Shown here: piece after piece, positions 47,896-60,100 of the stretch
Position numbering within the stretch: the stretch's first letter is position 1
Layout: the number at the start of each line of letters is the position of its first letter
Assembly: GCA_013397435.1 (NCBI GenBank)
Contig: VZRG01000343.1
Coordinates: 1 to 64,000 of the forward strand
DNA length: 64,000 nt
Source of the DNA: Erythrocercus mccallii
Taxonomy: Eukaryota > Chordata > Aves > Passeriformes > Dicruridae
Reading direction: 5' to 3'
Notes under the pieces: model-generated
Database searches by the model: none
The model's input: the letters and a program-made list of their open reading frames with translations, nothing else
What the model was told of the DNA's origin: nothing
Made by a program: the position numbers and the translations under genes

Positions 47896-50800
47896 TAAAA
47901 TAGGTAGAAAGGAAAGCATGATAATATTCTATCATTGCTAGATACTGTGTATAGAGAGTAATAATTGGAATGTCCTATTGTTGCTTAGCCTGCTGCTTCT
48001 CTCTGTATCTCACAGGAAAAAGATGAGGTGCCTACAAGGGCACTATGTTTCAGGGAGTAAAAACCTGAAAAGGAAATACAAGGTAAGAACTAAATAAGTC
48101 TGTCCTAGTCTAAGCAAATTTCTACTTTTATGAGTAACAAAACCTGGGGGGTAGGGCCAGGGACTCTCTGTTGAATTATTATTTCATCATACTCTGGTAT
48201 TTGATTAATTACTTAAACCTTTGCTCTGTTTCTTATATAAAAAATTTTCTTTCCCACTCAGCATCTCTTTCATAGTATTTTCCTAGTTTTCATCCCATTC
48301 CAGGCTGACTTCTTAAGAATTCCAGTCAAATGTTACTGGGGATTTTGTTCTTTATAAAGCAAATGAGACATAAGTAAGTTAGTGGAGACAGTTTTCACTG
48401 CAATCCAGAATTCAAGTTGTTATTTGAGCGATCATGTATTCATGTTCACACTGAACTTTTATAATCATATTTGTATTTTAATAATTGATATCTCAAAAAA
48501 ATAGGTTTTCTTTAATACCAGCTAAAATGAATCCAGTAAATCCATCATATCCCAAACTGTATAATCTGTATATTGTGTCTTCAAATTTTTGTCATAATGT
48601 AACTACACTCATATTGCAAAACCAAGACCAACTCAGAAAATCTCCTTCTGATCCACAAAATGGATGATATAGTCCCATTGCTTATCAAGGTGAAGAAAGA
48701 GGTCGAGATTCTTAAAGATGGTAAATACTGATTTTCTCATTAATGAGTCCAGTAAGATGAATAAATGCCACAGTACTAATTAGACTTAAAAAGGATAATA
48801 ACCTTCTAGATAACTTCTAAATGTGAAATATATCTTTAACATGTATGTTTTTTACAAGAATGGTTTGTTTTCATCTATTATTCTTTTCACAAGAAATTAT
48901 TGTTTTATGGGAAGTGATCAGTTGCCCTACTTCTAGGTTGTGAAACCTAAAGTATATAAGCTGAATCATAACATTTCTCCCAAAAACCCATGCTCTTTCC
49001 CTGGTGGCTCATTTAGAAGTAGTTTATGTACTGTAATGTCATTGTGTTTCAAATAATAATTCAAAAGGATTGATAATAGAGTCTACTCTTTTATTTAAAA
49101 AACAGTTTCTGTTTTAAAGCTTTCTCTTACTTATAGAGAAACAACCAAGTTTTAGTTATTACACTAATAAAAACAAGTAAAATAACAAAGATATGTTTAT
49201 TGAAACTTAAAGCTGTGTTAATTTCTTTTCATATTAAAAACCAAACCAAACCAAAGCAAAAAAAACCAAAAAACTCCACAAAAAAACCTTCAAAAAACAA
49301 GACAAAACAAACAAACAAACAAAAAAATACCAACCAACCAAAACCAAACCAAAACAAAACCAAATAAACAAAAACCAAACAGAAAACCAACAAGCAAACA
49401 GAAAAAACCCCTCAGAAAATATGTTTCCTTTTGGAACAAATTGATAAAACAGAAAACTAGGCAATCCACCATCACAGATCATGATCAAGGGCATCTAAAC
49501 AGTCATTTTAGAAGGGAATATGTGCCTTTTCTATTATAAGAAGTATGAGTTCATGGTCTGCTAATTTCCCAAACAGTTGAAACTCCTCCCACTTCAAATT
49601 TGCAGTGTAAGCTAAAAGCCATAGCTCTGTTAATCTTCCTGAGACATGTAATATTATTCATATCTAATTACCACCTTGATTTTCAAGTTTAGTATTCACA
49701 TTATTCCACAATTTACTAGATCTCTTTTTGAATTATAACAGTATGAATGTCAGTAGATTCAGGAGTTGAGTTTTTCTTAGGGTTTTTAAAACACTTTATT
49801 TTTCTCATCTCCTCTTCAGGAGGGGAACAGATGGCTTCAGAAATTCCCCTAGACCAGAGTCAACATGTTGTGGATAACACTGTGATCTTACTAAGACTTA
49901 CTCTTGTGCTTAAAGGCACTAAGCTGAATGTGATAACTTATGTGTTTGAAATCAAGCATGTGAACAAGTAGTAAACTCTTATACCAGGACACAATGCTGA
50001 AGCACAAGAGAATATAGAACCAGGTTTGTATTCTTGTTTTATTTCAATAAAGAAAATAATCAATCATCTCTTCTACAGATTAATAACTGTAAAAATAACA
50101 ATTCCACTATTGGTTCCCTGTGTTTCTTTGTATGGTGTACCTTCATCATTGCCGTGTTACATACTAATAAATCATGGAAATTACTTATGCTTATGATATA
50201 TATAGCTTTGTGAAATCACTTTAGAGTAGCAGTTTAGAAAAAAAATTCCAAGTTCTATTTGTTTGGAATGGTTGCTGAATGCTTGGGAGCCTTTTACTGC
50301 CATAAAATTTACAATGATGCTCACTAGGGAGAGTTTATGAAAGGTGATCATGTAAGATAATTTTTATACAGGGAAATACTGAAAGAAGTTTCTAAAAAGA
50401 AATTAAGCAGTTTCAAAAAGAAACAGACAGCAATATGTAATTCTCTTAAGCAATAATAAATTGCCCATATAGAATTAATGATCTCCTGACATTTCTTTCA
50501 AAAGACTTGAAAAGAACTAATTAATGTAGCACATTTCAAGCTAAGCAAATTGCAATGATAAATGGGATTACTGGAAGCTATAAATGCAATTCTTAACTGA
50601 AGGAAAAGTGCAAAACATCACTCAGAACATTAAGGAATGCAATTAAGCAAAACATTTGGAAGTACTTAATTACATCTGCAGAGGATAGTTAAGTGAGATC
50701 TGGTGCCTTGCATTAGTAGCAATGTCAAAGCTTCAGAAGATTGCTTAAGCAAAAGTAGACCATTTGGCATCAAGATAATATCTGATTTGACATTCAAGAA

Positions 50801-53154
50801 AAATATTTCTTCATTGAAATTATACAAATGTCTGAAAAAAATAACAGGTTCCTACCAATGGCAAATTTTGAATTACAGGCAGAAAAGTCAGGTAGTTATT
50901 AAGTGGACACTTTCTTGTTGATCCAAATATAGTTCGGTATAATTAATGCATACCAAAGTAAACATTCAAGAAAATGGGTGTAATTCACCTAGACCTTAAT
51001 TCAGCAAATTGCAAAACCATATGACCATAATTAAGCAAAGCCCTGACAAACTTATGTGCTTTCATGGATTTCACATCCCTTGTTATAACATTCTTCACTG
51101 GAGTTTAAACTTAGAAAATTGATCTAATAGATGAAACTCTTAAAGACAGGTGTTAAATCATGCACTCTCTTTCATAGGAAGGTGAAAGCTGTCTTTGTGA
51201 AGGCACCAGTGAGTGAACAAGCCTCAGGTGTGGCTGGCATGGAATGGCTTATGTTGTTCAGGACATGCCTACCCTGGAGAAGAAAGGCTGTATTAAGTGT
51301 ATGTATCTATCTAGAGAGGTCTGGTGGTTTTTGCATCTCTGCTGCTTGAAGGGAGATGGAATTGCGGAAATCCATCAGTTCAACCACACCTATGTTTCCT
51401 CCTCTATGAAGATCTCTCTATACAGGAGCTCAGGAATAAAGTAGAGGTCACCTGAATGACAAAGCAAGCTCATTATGTAGCTAGATTCTCTCCTTGCTTG
51501 CCTTCACCTTATTCCTAGAGAATAGGCTGACTACAGCACCTTGTTCCCTGATCTATTTTTCTTCTTCTTGACCTGTTTTCTAGCTGCTGTTGTGATTGCA
51601 GCAATGAGATGCTTCTAGGTGAAAGTTTGTGCTTAAAAATGTAATGACTGAGTTATTACCAAACATCTGCAGAGTCCCAAGTCTAGACATACTTCTTAGA
51701 AACTGGATTGTCAAATACAAGACCCAAAAATTTTGTGTTCTGTTCCTTCAACTTTCTAAAATAATAAGCTTCCTTTAAAAATTATGCATATTTGAAACCA
51801 AGCTGATGCTTTTTGAATATCAAATATTTCTGTCTCTGTAGTCTATAGCTGTCTTTTGGTTACTATAGTGGAATATCATTTAATGATAAATAACAATCAA
51901 CAATAAGGGGTTTTGTCCCCTTTCCTTGCAACTCAAGAATTCATCTCCGGTTGTTTTTATTGCCTGAACAAGCAAATTGGGCAGCTGCCAGTGAGTGTTT
52001 TAGTATTCCCAGAATTTTCAGTGCATTATTGTTTTTAATATCTTTTGGTGTATATCTCATATAACTGCTTTTATGGGTCTATTCTATTGATCACATGGAT
52101 AACATTACCATTCTTAGTGTTGTTGCTACGACAAAGCACAGGTAAATAAGCAATGAAGTCCTTTTTTAAGGTAATATATTATCGTTTCTATTTAATTTTA
52201 TTTATTTTTCATGGACCTTGTTGTGACCTGTCCTCATTTTACATTTTATATTCTGCAGCAAGTTCTAAAATTAAACAAGAAAAAGAACAGGGAAACTAAT
52301 TGAAAAATAAGGATATCTCAGAAGCACAGCTGATTAAATAGCATTAAAGAGTATATTTTTATATACCAGTAAGTGTTATGGGAAAAAAAAATCAAAGATT
52401 ACATGAATAGAGGAAATGTTTAAGTTGTGAATATTAATGTTTGATTCAACAAAAGTACTGCAGTACTGGTTATTGTAGCTCTTTTGGGCTAGGTTGGGAA
52501 GGATATGTGATTTTGTACCGAAATCTTCTCTGCCTAAATTATATTAAGTTGAAGCATTCTTCCTGCCACAAACATGCTGACTGGCTTAATTGCGACATTC
52601 CTCAGGTTTTTTTGAAAGGTGACGGATTTAGAAAGAAGTAAAGATAAAGGCTGTCAAAACTATAATCTGTTTACTGTCTGGACTTCTAGATCTTAGGAGT
52701 TCTATCCTAGTATCAGTCTTAGAAAAAAAGGGAGACTAATCTTTTATTTTTCCCACATTTTCTTTTTTGAACATCTGTTTAGGAATTCTATACGTGACTG
52801 ATAATTTTTTTTTGCTAGCACATCCTTCTTCAGATATGACTTGTAGTTTGCATAAAAAGCTGAGCATGCAAAGGTTTAGTCTCTTCCAAGGATGTTTATC
52901 TGAAGAAAGGGGTAAGATCTCGGAAGTATGATGAGGGAAGTAACAAAATACTTCAACTGTGTCTAGATGATCAAAACAAGAAGACCAGTTACCTGCTCCT
53001 TTAGAAACCTGAAAAAAATTTGTTAGTATTGCAAGTCCTCAGATTTTTTTACACATTAAAGAACATGTACCCTAATTTTGAAGGGGATTCTGGATATAGT
53101 GCCTGAGATCAAACTCAAGATTATTGTTTGTAAAGTAGCACTAGTTAGTGTGAG
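47896..53154. other. AT-rich stretch without recognised genes
   Basis: It contains the low-complexity run at 49239-49408 and a block at about 50460-50700 that reads as conserved single-copy DNA (repeated AATTAAG/TTAATTA words). Open frames are below 75 codons outside the low-complexity run. No CR1 or LTR boundary was recognised. Confidence 0.5.
49239..49408. repeat. (CAAAA)n/(CCAAA)n low-complexity run
   Basis: About 170 bases are made almost only of A and C on the plus strand (AAACCAAACCAAACCAAAGC, AAACAAACAAACAAACAAAA). The minus strand is GT-rich and gives a long Phe/Leu/Trp/Gly open frame (49234-49494) that mimics a membrane protein but is an artefact. Confidence 0.92.
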
Positions 53155-53545
53155 TGACCGTGACAGGGACCCAGACCATTAGGGAATCTGAATGATTTAT
53201 TCAAAAGAAACGAGCTGGTTTTATACACTTTTTCAAGACATAGTATTTTCTTATATGGTAATTCTCACTACGTGACCTATCCCACATTGCCACACCAACA
53301 ACACGCATTCTAAATGTCCTTCTGTGGAGTGATCACACCCTGTTCACCTGTCTGTCAGTGAACTTCCAAGAGGCTCCTCTCCATGGGGCTCTGATGTGTG
53401 GCACCTCCTCCCCCCAGGGTCAGGCACAGACAAGCCTCACAGTGCTGCCTGCCATGGTGTTCTGTAGGCATGTCCCACAGCCTGCAACTCAGTTGTATCC
53501 TATCTCTTCCCACAAGTCAGCTAATCCCTGACTTAATTAAGAGCA
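53155..53545 (-). mobile_element. ERV solo LTR (family D), antisense
   Basis: On the plus strand it opens TGACCGTGACAGGGACCCAG at 53155 and passes ATGATTTATTCAAAAGAAAC, which holds a minus-strand AATAAA (53196-53201), then GAGCTGGTTTTATACACTTT, CATTGCCACACCAACAACAC and CTCCTCCCCCCAGGGTCAGG. The polyadenylation signal near the low-coordinate end fixes the orientation as minus. The match is to an avian LTR family remembered only loosely. The right boundary is approximate, and no internal region follows. Confidence 0.65.
53196..53201 (-). promoter_or_regulatory. LTR polyadenylation signal (AATAAA on minus)
   Basis: TTTATT on the plus strand reads AATAAA in the orientation of the LTR, about 45 bp from its 3' end. 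Confidence 0.5.
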
Positions 53546-56040
53546 GGTGGAATCTTCTTAGATTTATTTTATGCTCAGATACTGAGCATAAAACCTCCAT
53601 GTTAGTCCTAACTCAAAATGACATTTGTTTTACTCTTCTGTAATGACTTAGCTTTTCTTTAGATTTCATACTCTGAAGAATTGATACATTTTCCCATTTT
53701 ATTTCACTTTTTAAAAAGATTTATGGAAAAATGTGTAAATTTTTGAGAACCTTTGACAAAAGCTGCAAACCCAGATAATCAGGGCGGTTCCTCAGGCTGT
53801 ACCTGTAGGTTAAGTTCAAAATGCTACTACATGACTACTGCTACAGCAGATATTGCAGTAATTAAAACACTTGAATGAGTACTGCTGTGAATGCATTTCA
53901 TAGGGCCCACAAAGTGCTAAATGCACACCATTAGCTATTTATAAAAATTATGCATTTGGTTTTTTTGACTCAGTATAGGACTCTCTGGACTTATTTGGAA
54001 CCCGAGAAAAATGGATGGCAGAGTTGCTCTTTATATTTCCATCTATGCCGTGCAAGCAGATGGGAGCCAATTTGATGATTTGTTTAATGATTTAGTTGGC
54101 TAATTTATCCCAGATTTGCTCATGTTGTTCACAGTTTGAAGAACCTGCAAGTATTTTTCCTTTGTGCGATAAAGAGTACAGTGAATGCTAGCTGGGTCAG
54201 CCTACTAGTTTTCTGAATTTTATCCTTAATACCAGAAAAGAATTCATTCTCTTCTGTAGTCACATTTAAAGAAATAGAGTTTAGCTGTCTGCTTTGTCTA
54301 ATTGACATTATAATTCAAAGTCAGCCCGCATATTAGTGTTTCAGTTTCCTATTTAAAATCATGACAATACACATAGAACTATAATGGGCTGAAAGTTTTA
54401 TGTTTCAACAATTATATTTTGTAATGAGTAACTTGTAATGATTATTCTTTCAAAAGAGATCATTTACATGGGAAATCGCCAATATTAAGTTGGATATTTT
54501 CCCATAAGGGAAAAAGACCTTTGAAATTCATCCTTTCATCCAAAATCTCAAACTGTTATTCTTTCTGGCTTTCCATTGTGGTCACTCTTTTTTTCCTCAC
54601 ATTCTGATTTCTTCCTGTTCATTCATTCTGTCAAACACTAGCTGTTAGTTCATCTTTTTTTCTGCTTTCCCTCCTGTGGCCCCTTTCTGCATCCTTCACT
54701 GTCTAGTCGAAGCTGCTGCTTCACAATCAATCAGGGTATATGTAACTCTGCACTGGTCTCTGTCTCTACTTGGATAGCTACTATACTAGTCTTCTCTCTA
54801 TTGTACCTGTTCTTTTCTTTCTTCATCGGGTCTAAGTTCTAGTTTTCCTTAAGCAGGTAATATGCTGATGTATCTGAGTCCAGTCTGATTTTGAAGAAAG
54901 TGCTTCTGTTGAGACTGCTTTCTTAGCACTATGTCCATTTGCAGTGCTCTAGCAATGAATGTGCATATAACTAAACATGAGATTTTATTTTCAAAGCTTG
55001 TAAACACTATAAAGCTATACAGGTTTCAAGCTTCAGTGTGCCTCATCATTAAGGGAAGAACACGTTTTAAGTCATTGTAAATGTGTGCAGGCAAACGATT
55101 TTGAATTTGACTACATACTTATATTTCCACTCAAAACCAAACACAAGGAAACTTGTCAAGCTGAAGTGTGCGACCTGAAAAAAAAAGACAAACGCCAATA
55201 AGAGTTTTTTAAAATATTATTCAACCCTTATGAAATGTATCAGGCTGACAGACAGAAAGAGAAATTTTCTATCTACATCTTTGATCTGACACAAGTGGTG
55301 GTTCATTCTTCATTGGCAAGAAGAAATGAGGGCTACTAGACCTCTATTCCCTGTATTAAGAAGGTTAGTATTTTAAGAGGTGGTCTGCCCACTCAGTAGG
55401 AAATCTGCAGGGCAGTGGCAGCCACATCATTACCAGTTAAATCAGTAAACAGTTTTGCTTTTACATAGGAAGGTGAGATACAGAACCACTTCCATGTGTT
55501 CAATGAACAAGCCATAACCAAGTAGCAATAAATATATTTTCAGTATAACTTGTCTACTACCAATTTTTCTTGATACCCAATGACATATTCATGGTGTCAA
55601 TATCTCTGCCTGGTGCTGTCAAGAAGAGAATGAAATTTATTTCTACATGCTGTGAGAGAATGCTTTCCAGTTTCTCAGGTTAGTGTCTTCTTAAAAATGA
55701 ATCAGAATGAAATGGGAAAAAAAAGACTAAGCAAAGAGCAAAAGACAGATATTAATTACATTTTGCACTACTTTATACAGATGATCTTTTGCCCTATTTG
55801 AATAAGAAAAATTTCTGTAATTACTTTTTGTTTTATAGTCTCCTTGAAACAAAAGCATTTATTGAAAGTTAAAGCATTTTGTAGGGATGTTATTAGTACA
55901 ACTGATTATCATAATGTTTTTGTCTTTAAGTGATATGAGTCAGATATTTCCCAGTGGTGCCCTTTTGTTAGTTTAAAATAATGATTTTCTTTTTCTCTGA
56001 AGAGTGTAAGTGTATGTGTTTCACTGGAATATACTGCAAA

Positions 56041-56061
56041 CCTGATTGATTGATTGATTTT
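56041..56061. repeat. (GATT)n microsatellite
   Basis: CTGATTGATTGATTGATTTT: about four perfect tetranucleotide units. Confidence 0.8.
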
Positions 56062-56124
56062 GGTAAAGAATCTTTTTTAATTTTTAATACTTAATAGAAT
56101 TACTTAAATATCTTTTACTCATTA

Positions 56125-56165
56125 TTTATTTATTTGTTTTTATTTATTTATTTCTTCTTCCTTCT
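56125..56165. repeat. (TTTA)n microsatellite
   Basis: TATTTATTTATTTGTTTTTA followed by TTTATTTATTTCTTCTTCC, an imperfect tetranucleotide repeat passing into a pyrimidine tract. Confidence 0.8.
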
Positions 56166-56431
56166 TACAATTTTCATGAAAGAAAAAAAAAAAATTCCTC
56201 TGTTGAGTCATTTGGTTATTTTCATATTTCTAGTCTGTTTCTGCTCTGATTAAAGCAATTGGAAAAACATCAACTAATTTCAGATGTCCAGGATGTGAAG
56301 TAGATGCTGCATTTGTCCTGAAATTTGTCTGACCCTTCATCTGCTACTACCAGGACTGAGTGTAACTATAAATTCCAGGATCTCATTTGGTTGATGTCTC
56401 ATGGTCTGTTACATTGGTGTCTTAACAACTC

Positions 56432-56860
56432 TGTTGTGGAGGAGTGAAAGGCAGCTCACACAAAAGAGAGAAGCAGAAATAAGTTTTATTGAGTTAATAC
56501 TTTGACAGACTTCAATATAATCAATGGAATTTAACAAAGATTAACAGTAGTTTACCACAGTTCATAAAGTTTGATGTCTAAGTTCACCTTTTTGATTACT
56601 GCATGGAAGAAACACAAAGGAACATTGAGTTAGAATGTGTAGTGAGGGGTAAAGTGTATGTATCACACTCCCACCCTGACCAGAGTCCACTTACTTCACG
56701 TCATAGAGTCCTGATGTTGTCATCTCTCGTCTTTATGCTATAAACCCTTGATATATCCTGTTGACACACTTGAGGATCCATGGTAAGAAAACAGCTTATA
56801 GTTTAAAATATAACTATGAATTTTATGGTTTTTTTTTTTTTTTTTACATTATTGGGTGAT
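56432..56860 (-). repeat. 3' LTR of the provirus
   Basis: The low-coordinate end is well defined by its match to 63470 onward. The match is clear to about 56650 and weak after that; the right end near 56860 is a guess. It contains AATAAA on minus (56485-56490), about 55 bases from the LTR 3' end, consistent with a short R/U5. Confidence 0.75.
56485..56490 (-). promoter_or_regulatory. Polyadenylation signal in 3' LTR
   Basis: TTTATT on plus is AATAAA on minus. The same hexamer sits at the equivalent place in the other LTR. Confidence 0.7.
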
Positions 56861-59700
56861 TTCACATGATGAATGAGTATTTACTTTCTTAAGTACCAAA
56901 ACTTTGCATGGGAAGACTGTAAGTAAAAAGCATCTTATTGTTAAAGCTAACAAAATCAAAATGGGATGAAGGCTCAGAATTAAATTTCTTGTTGCTGTGA
57001 CTATCTGAATAAGTCACCTCACCAGTTTTATTTTTCATCCTTTGCAGTCTTCAGAACTTGACATATTTATTTTGCTTCATAATGAGCAGTAATTCATATT
57101 CTTTGTCCATCTTCTTGAACTTTTTTTCTGCAATGAGTAGAGTTCATCATGCTGTAATAGCTTTCTTAACAATGTAGGATTTATTCCAATGGAGTTAGGT
57201 AGTAAATCTATACAATGTAGAGTTAGATTGTAATAATTGATAAGTGGCAGAAGCTGAATAGTTAAAGTCACAGCCTATAATTCCAGTAAAAGTAAATCTA
57301 CAAACATTTGAGTGATTGTTTCTATCTACAGTGATATTGTCTAGAAATATAAAATCAGAGAGGGTTTTCATAATAAACACATCCATTTCCAACATACACA
57401 AGTACGGTTTCAGAGGTTGTGTCAGGATATATCTCAAAATGGCAAATACTTGTTCAGTGTCAAAACATGTCTTAGACTTTAATAGCATTGCCTTTACAAA
57501 TCCTTGTTCTCACTCAATACATATATCAACATCAACAGTCTGCTATTTGTTTCCCTTTTGTTGAGCCTATACCCTATGTTCTCTTATACAGAGTGTAGTT
57601 CCATTATGATTTAATTTCAGCCCAATGATGTGGGATGTAGTATATACAAAAGCATTGGATATATATACTAAAATTTGAGGATTTACTGTCAGCGCAGTCA
57701 TAGGTAAAATTGACTAGCCACCACCAGGATTTGAATTGCGTTTCAAACTCAGTTGCATTATCCCATTTTATCTCTTACAGTGGGTAAGATGCCCTCTTCA
57801 CCTTTTCCTACAATTGCTGCCACAATTTTACCCACAACTGAGCCTGAAAACAATTAAGAGAGAGACAAACATTAACTTGGGTTGCACAGAGTGCATTTGC
57901 AATTAGTTGGTGGTCCCTTTCCTTCTTTCCTGTTGGGAAAATATATCAGATAAGAACCATTGGTTAGTTTCCAATGTAATAGCAGATTGTTATAGATGTT
58001 CTAACTTGTGTAAATTACTTGCTGCAGAGCTTATTTGTTGGCTAAAACTTTTCATGCTGATTAATACCCCTAATCCTACGTGTAAGATATCAGTCACACA
58101 TTTCGGTTTTATGGAGAGGTCAGGGTTGATCCATGCAACCACTCCAACCATCTTGCTAGGACATACTTAAGAATAGGGACCAAACAGGTTTAATTGCCAA
58201 GATATTGCTAGTTTCACTCATTTGAGGGAGGATGATGAATTAAACAACACTCACTGTTGACCTGTATATTTAATTAAATAAGGTCTGATTTCAGTAATCT
58301 GTGAGGGTAAGGTTTGTTTGATTCTGAGATTAATATGGTAGGAACTAGATTGATGGGCAGTAGGTGTGGCTGTTGTTGTAGAAGGGTTGTGGGAATAAGA
58401 GAAATGTTAAACTCCTAGTGCCCACTGTGGCACCTGAATCATGATCTTGACAGTAAATTGACACACAGACTCCCATAATGAATTCATGTGTCTCCACTCC
58501 TCTTGGACATTGCCACCACTTGTTGGGTTTACCTTGGTGTTGTTACCTGAGTGCAATTGTATAAAAGGACAAGCTTAATAAATCCTTCAGCAGCATCATG
58601 ATCATATTGTAGGGCAGTTTCTCCATCTATACTGCAAATGTAACTGTCTCCAACTCATGTCCACATTCCTGGATACAATCTATAGACACTTATGCAAAAT
58701 GTAAGGTTGATTTGTGTGATCAGATTGATGTCTTCCTTCTTACTGTCCACTGTTTGATTTTGAATAGGTTGTACTTCATTATACATACTAAGGCAGAGGT
58801 TATCATGTCCTGTGTGTTTGTTTGATTACTGCATTCTGTACTGCATCTCCTGACACTTTAGTACTGAACTTGATGATCCTTATGGGTCCCTCAGAGTATT
58901 CTGTGATTCTCTGATCTGTACTGCCACAAAAGTGGCTGATCTCTTGACTGATGATTGAGGCAGATGGGTGTTAATGGGAAAGTAAGTAGGTTAAAATAGA
59001 CTGGTCTCAGATTTTTCTGGACAGGTTAGAAAGAAATAAAAATCTGCCATGCATTGATTCTGTTTTGTGTCACCAGCAATGAGATATGAACTGGACCAGC
59101 AGGGGTGGCAATTGAAAATAGGGATGAGAATGATTGAGTAAGCCTGGAAAATAACTTTAATAAAAAGCTGGAGCCAACAAAAGTTCATAAGCTGAACGCA
59201 GTACGGGGCAACCTCAAAAGACAGAGCAATGTGGCAAACATAACAATATATACAGTGCAATCGGAGGGCATGGAACCAATGAACAATTGTGTTATCATAT
59301 ATGTCAAACACTGTTAGCCAATCATAGACAAGAATTCAAAACATTACCTTATATAATGCAACTGCATTAACATAACTGTTCCCATAATCCCATTCTTCTC
59401 ATCATAACCTAACAAGATATCCCTTCCTAGCATCCCATTTCCCATGGCCTCAGATTGATGCCAACTTCATTGTCAGCCAAGGCCAACTCACTGTCAGTCC
59501 TCGCCAGTCCAACTCTCACAGTTTTGCACTTCTACTATCAGTAGCTTTCTTGGCAAGTAGACCGCAAGGTTTAGTTACGGTTAATAGCTGCCATACTGAT
59601 TTGTGGTAAATTTGCCACGACAGGTTTTCCTGACTGTAATGCTATCAGATGTTTTTTTGATCAGAAGGTGGAACATCAGGCTCCATCTTGTGCAAAGAAC
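56861..59700 (-). pseudogene. Proviral 3' internal region, unassigned remnants
   Basis: In a minus-strand provirus this interval would hold the end of pol and any env or dUTPase. Minus frames at 57077-57271 and 57195-57488 are open for 64-97 codons but show no domain I can name. A segment about 57900-58170, read on minus, is rich in Ser, Gln and Leu in a helix-like pattern, which might be an env transmembrane-subunit remnant, but this is weak. All frames are interrupted. A CR1 scrap is inserted at 58863-58915. Confidence 0.35.
58863..58915 (+). repeat. CR1-type 3' tail nested in the provirus
   Basis: ACTGAACTTGATGATCCTTA, TGGGTCCCTCAGAGTATTCT and GTGATTCTCTGAT is the sense CR1 (or CR1-tailed SINE) 3' end. 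No tRNA-like head is seen upstream, so a very short 5'-truncated CR1 is more likely than a SINE. It lies inside the proviral internal region and so inserted later. Confidence 0.75.
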
Positions 59701-60100
59701 GTTCAGCTCACAGGGCTTCCTGTGGGCCTGTACGAATTACTCAATTGATGTAGTACTTTAGAAAATAGAGTATCCCACTAGGCCTTGGTGGCTTAAACTC
59801 TTGTTCAATAAGCCATTAGCATGTTTTTTCCATCCCATTTGATTGAGGGGTGGCAAATATATGGGTATAGAATATCCACTGAATTTCCTCTTGAACCAAA
59901 ATGAGAGTCTTCATCCTGAATTGTCTTTTGGCCTTTTGACACTTAGTCACCGTAAGAAAGACAGAGACTGCTTCAGCTCCTGTGAGGATATATTGGTATA
60001 TTGCAGAGCAAAATATGACTGCCCTGATGTAATCAATTTGTTATGCTGACCACAAAGTTTTTTCTTGATTGATATGTAGGGGTGGTGCTGTAATAGGATG
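59701..60100 (-). pseudogene. Proviral integrase-region remnant (tentative)
   Basis: On minus, around 59770-59845, short pieces such as ANGLLNKS in one frame resemble the region near the catalytic glutamate of retroviral integrases. The position, about 1.7 kb downstream (in minus sense) of the RT motif, is where integrase is expected. The frame is broken on both sides, so the call rests mostly on position. Confidence 0.35.

Larger units (their letters stand above)
53546..56431. other. AT-rich stretch without recognised genes
   Basis: It contains a single-copy-looking block at about 53880-54200 and simple repeats at 56041-56061 (GATT)n and 56125-56165 (TTTA)n. No gene was recognised. It forms the left flank of the provirus. 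Confidence 0.5.

Noticed and set aside
49234..49494. Membrane-protein-like minus frame rich in Phe, Leu, Trp and Gly
   Set aside because: It is the translation of an A/C-only low-complexity run.
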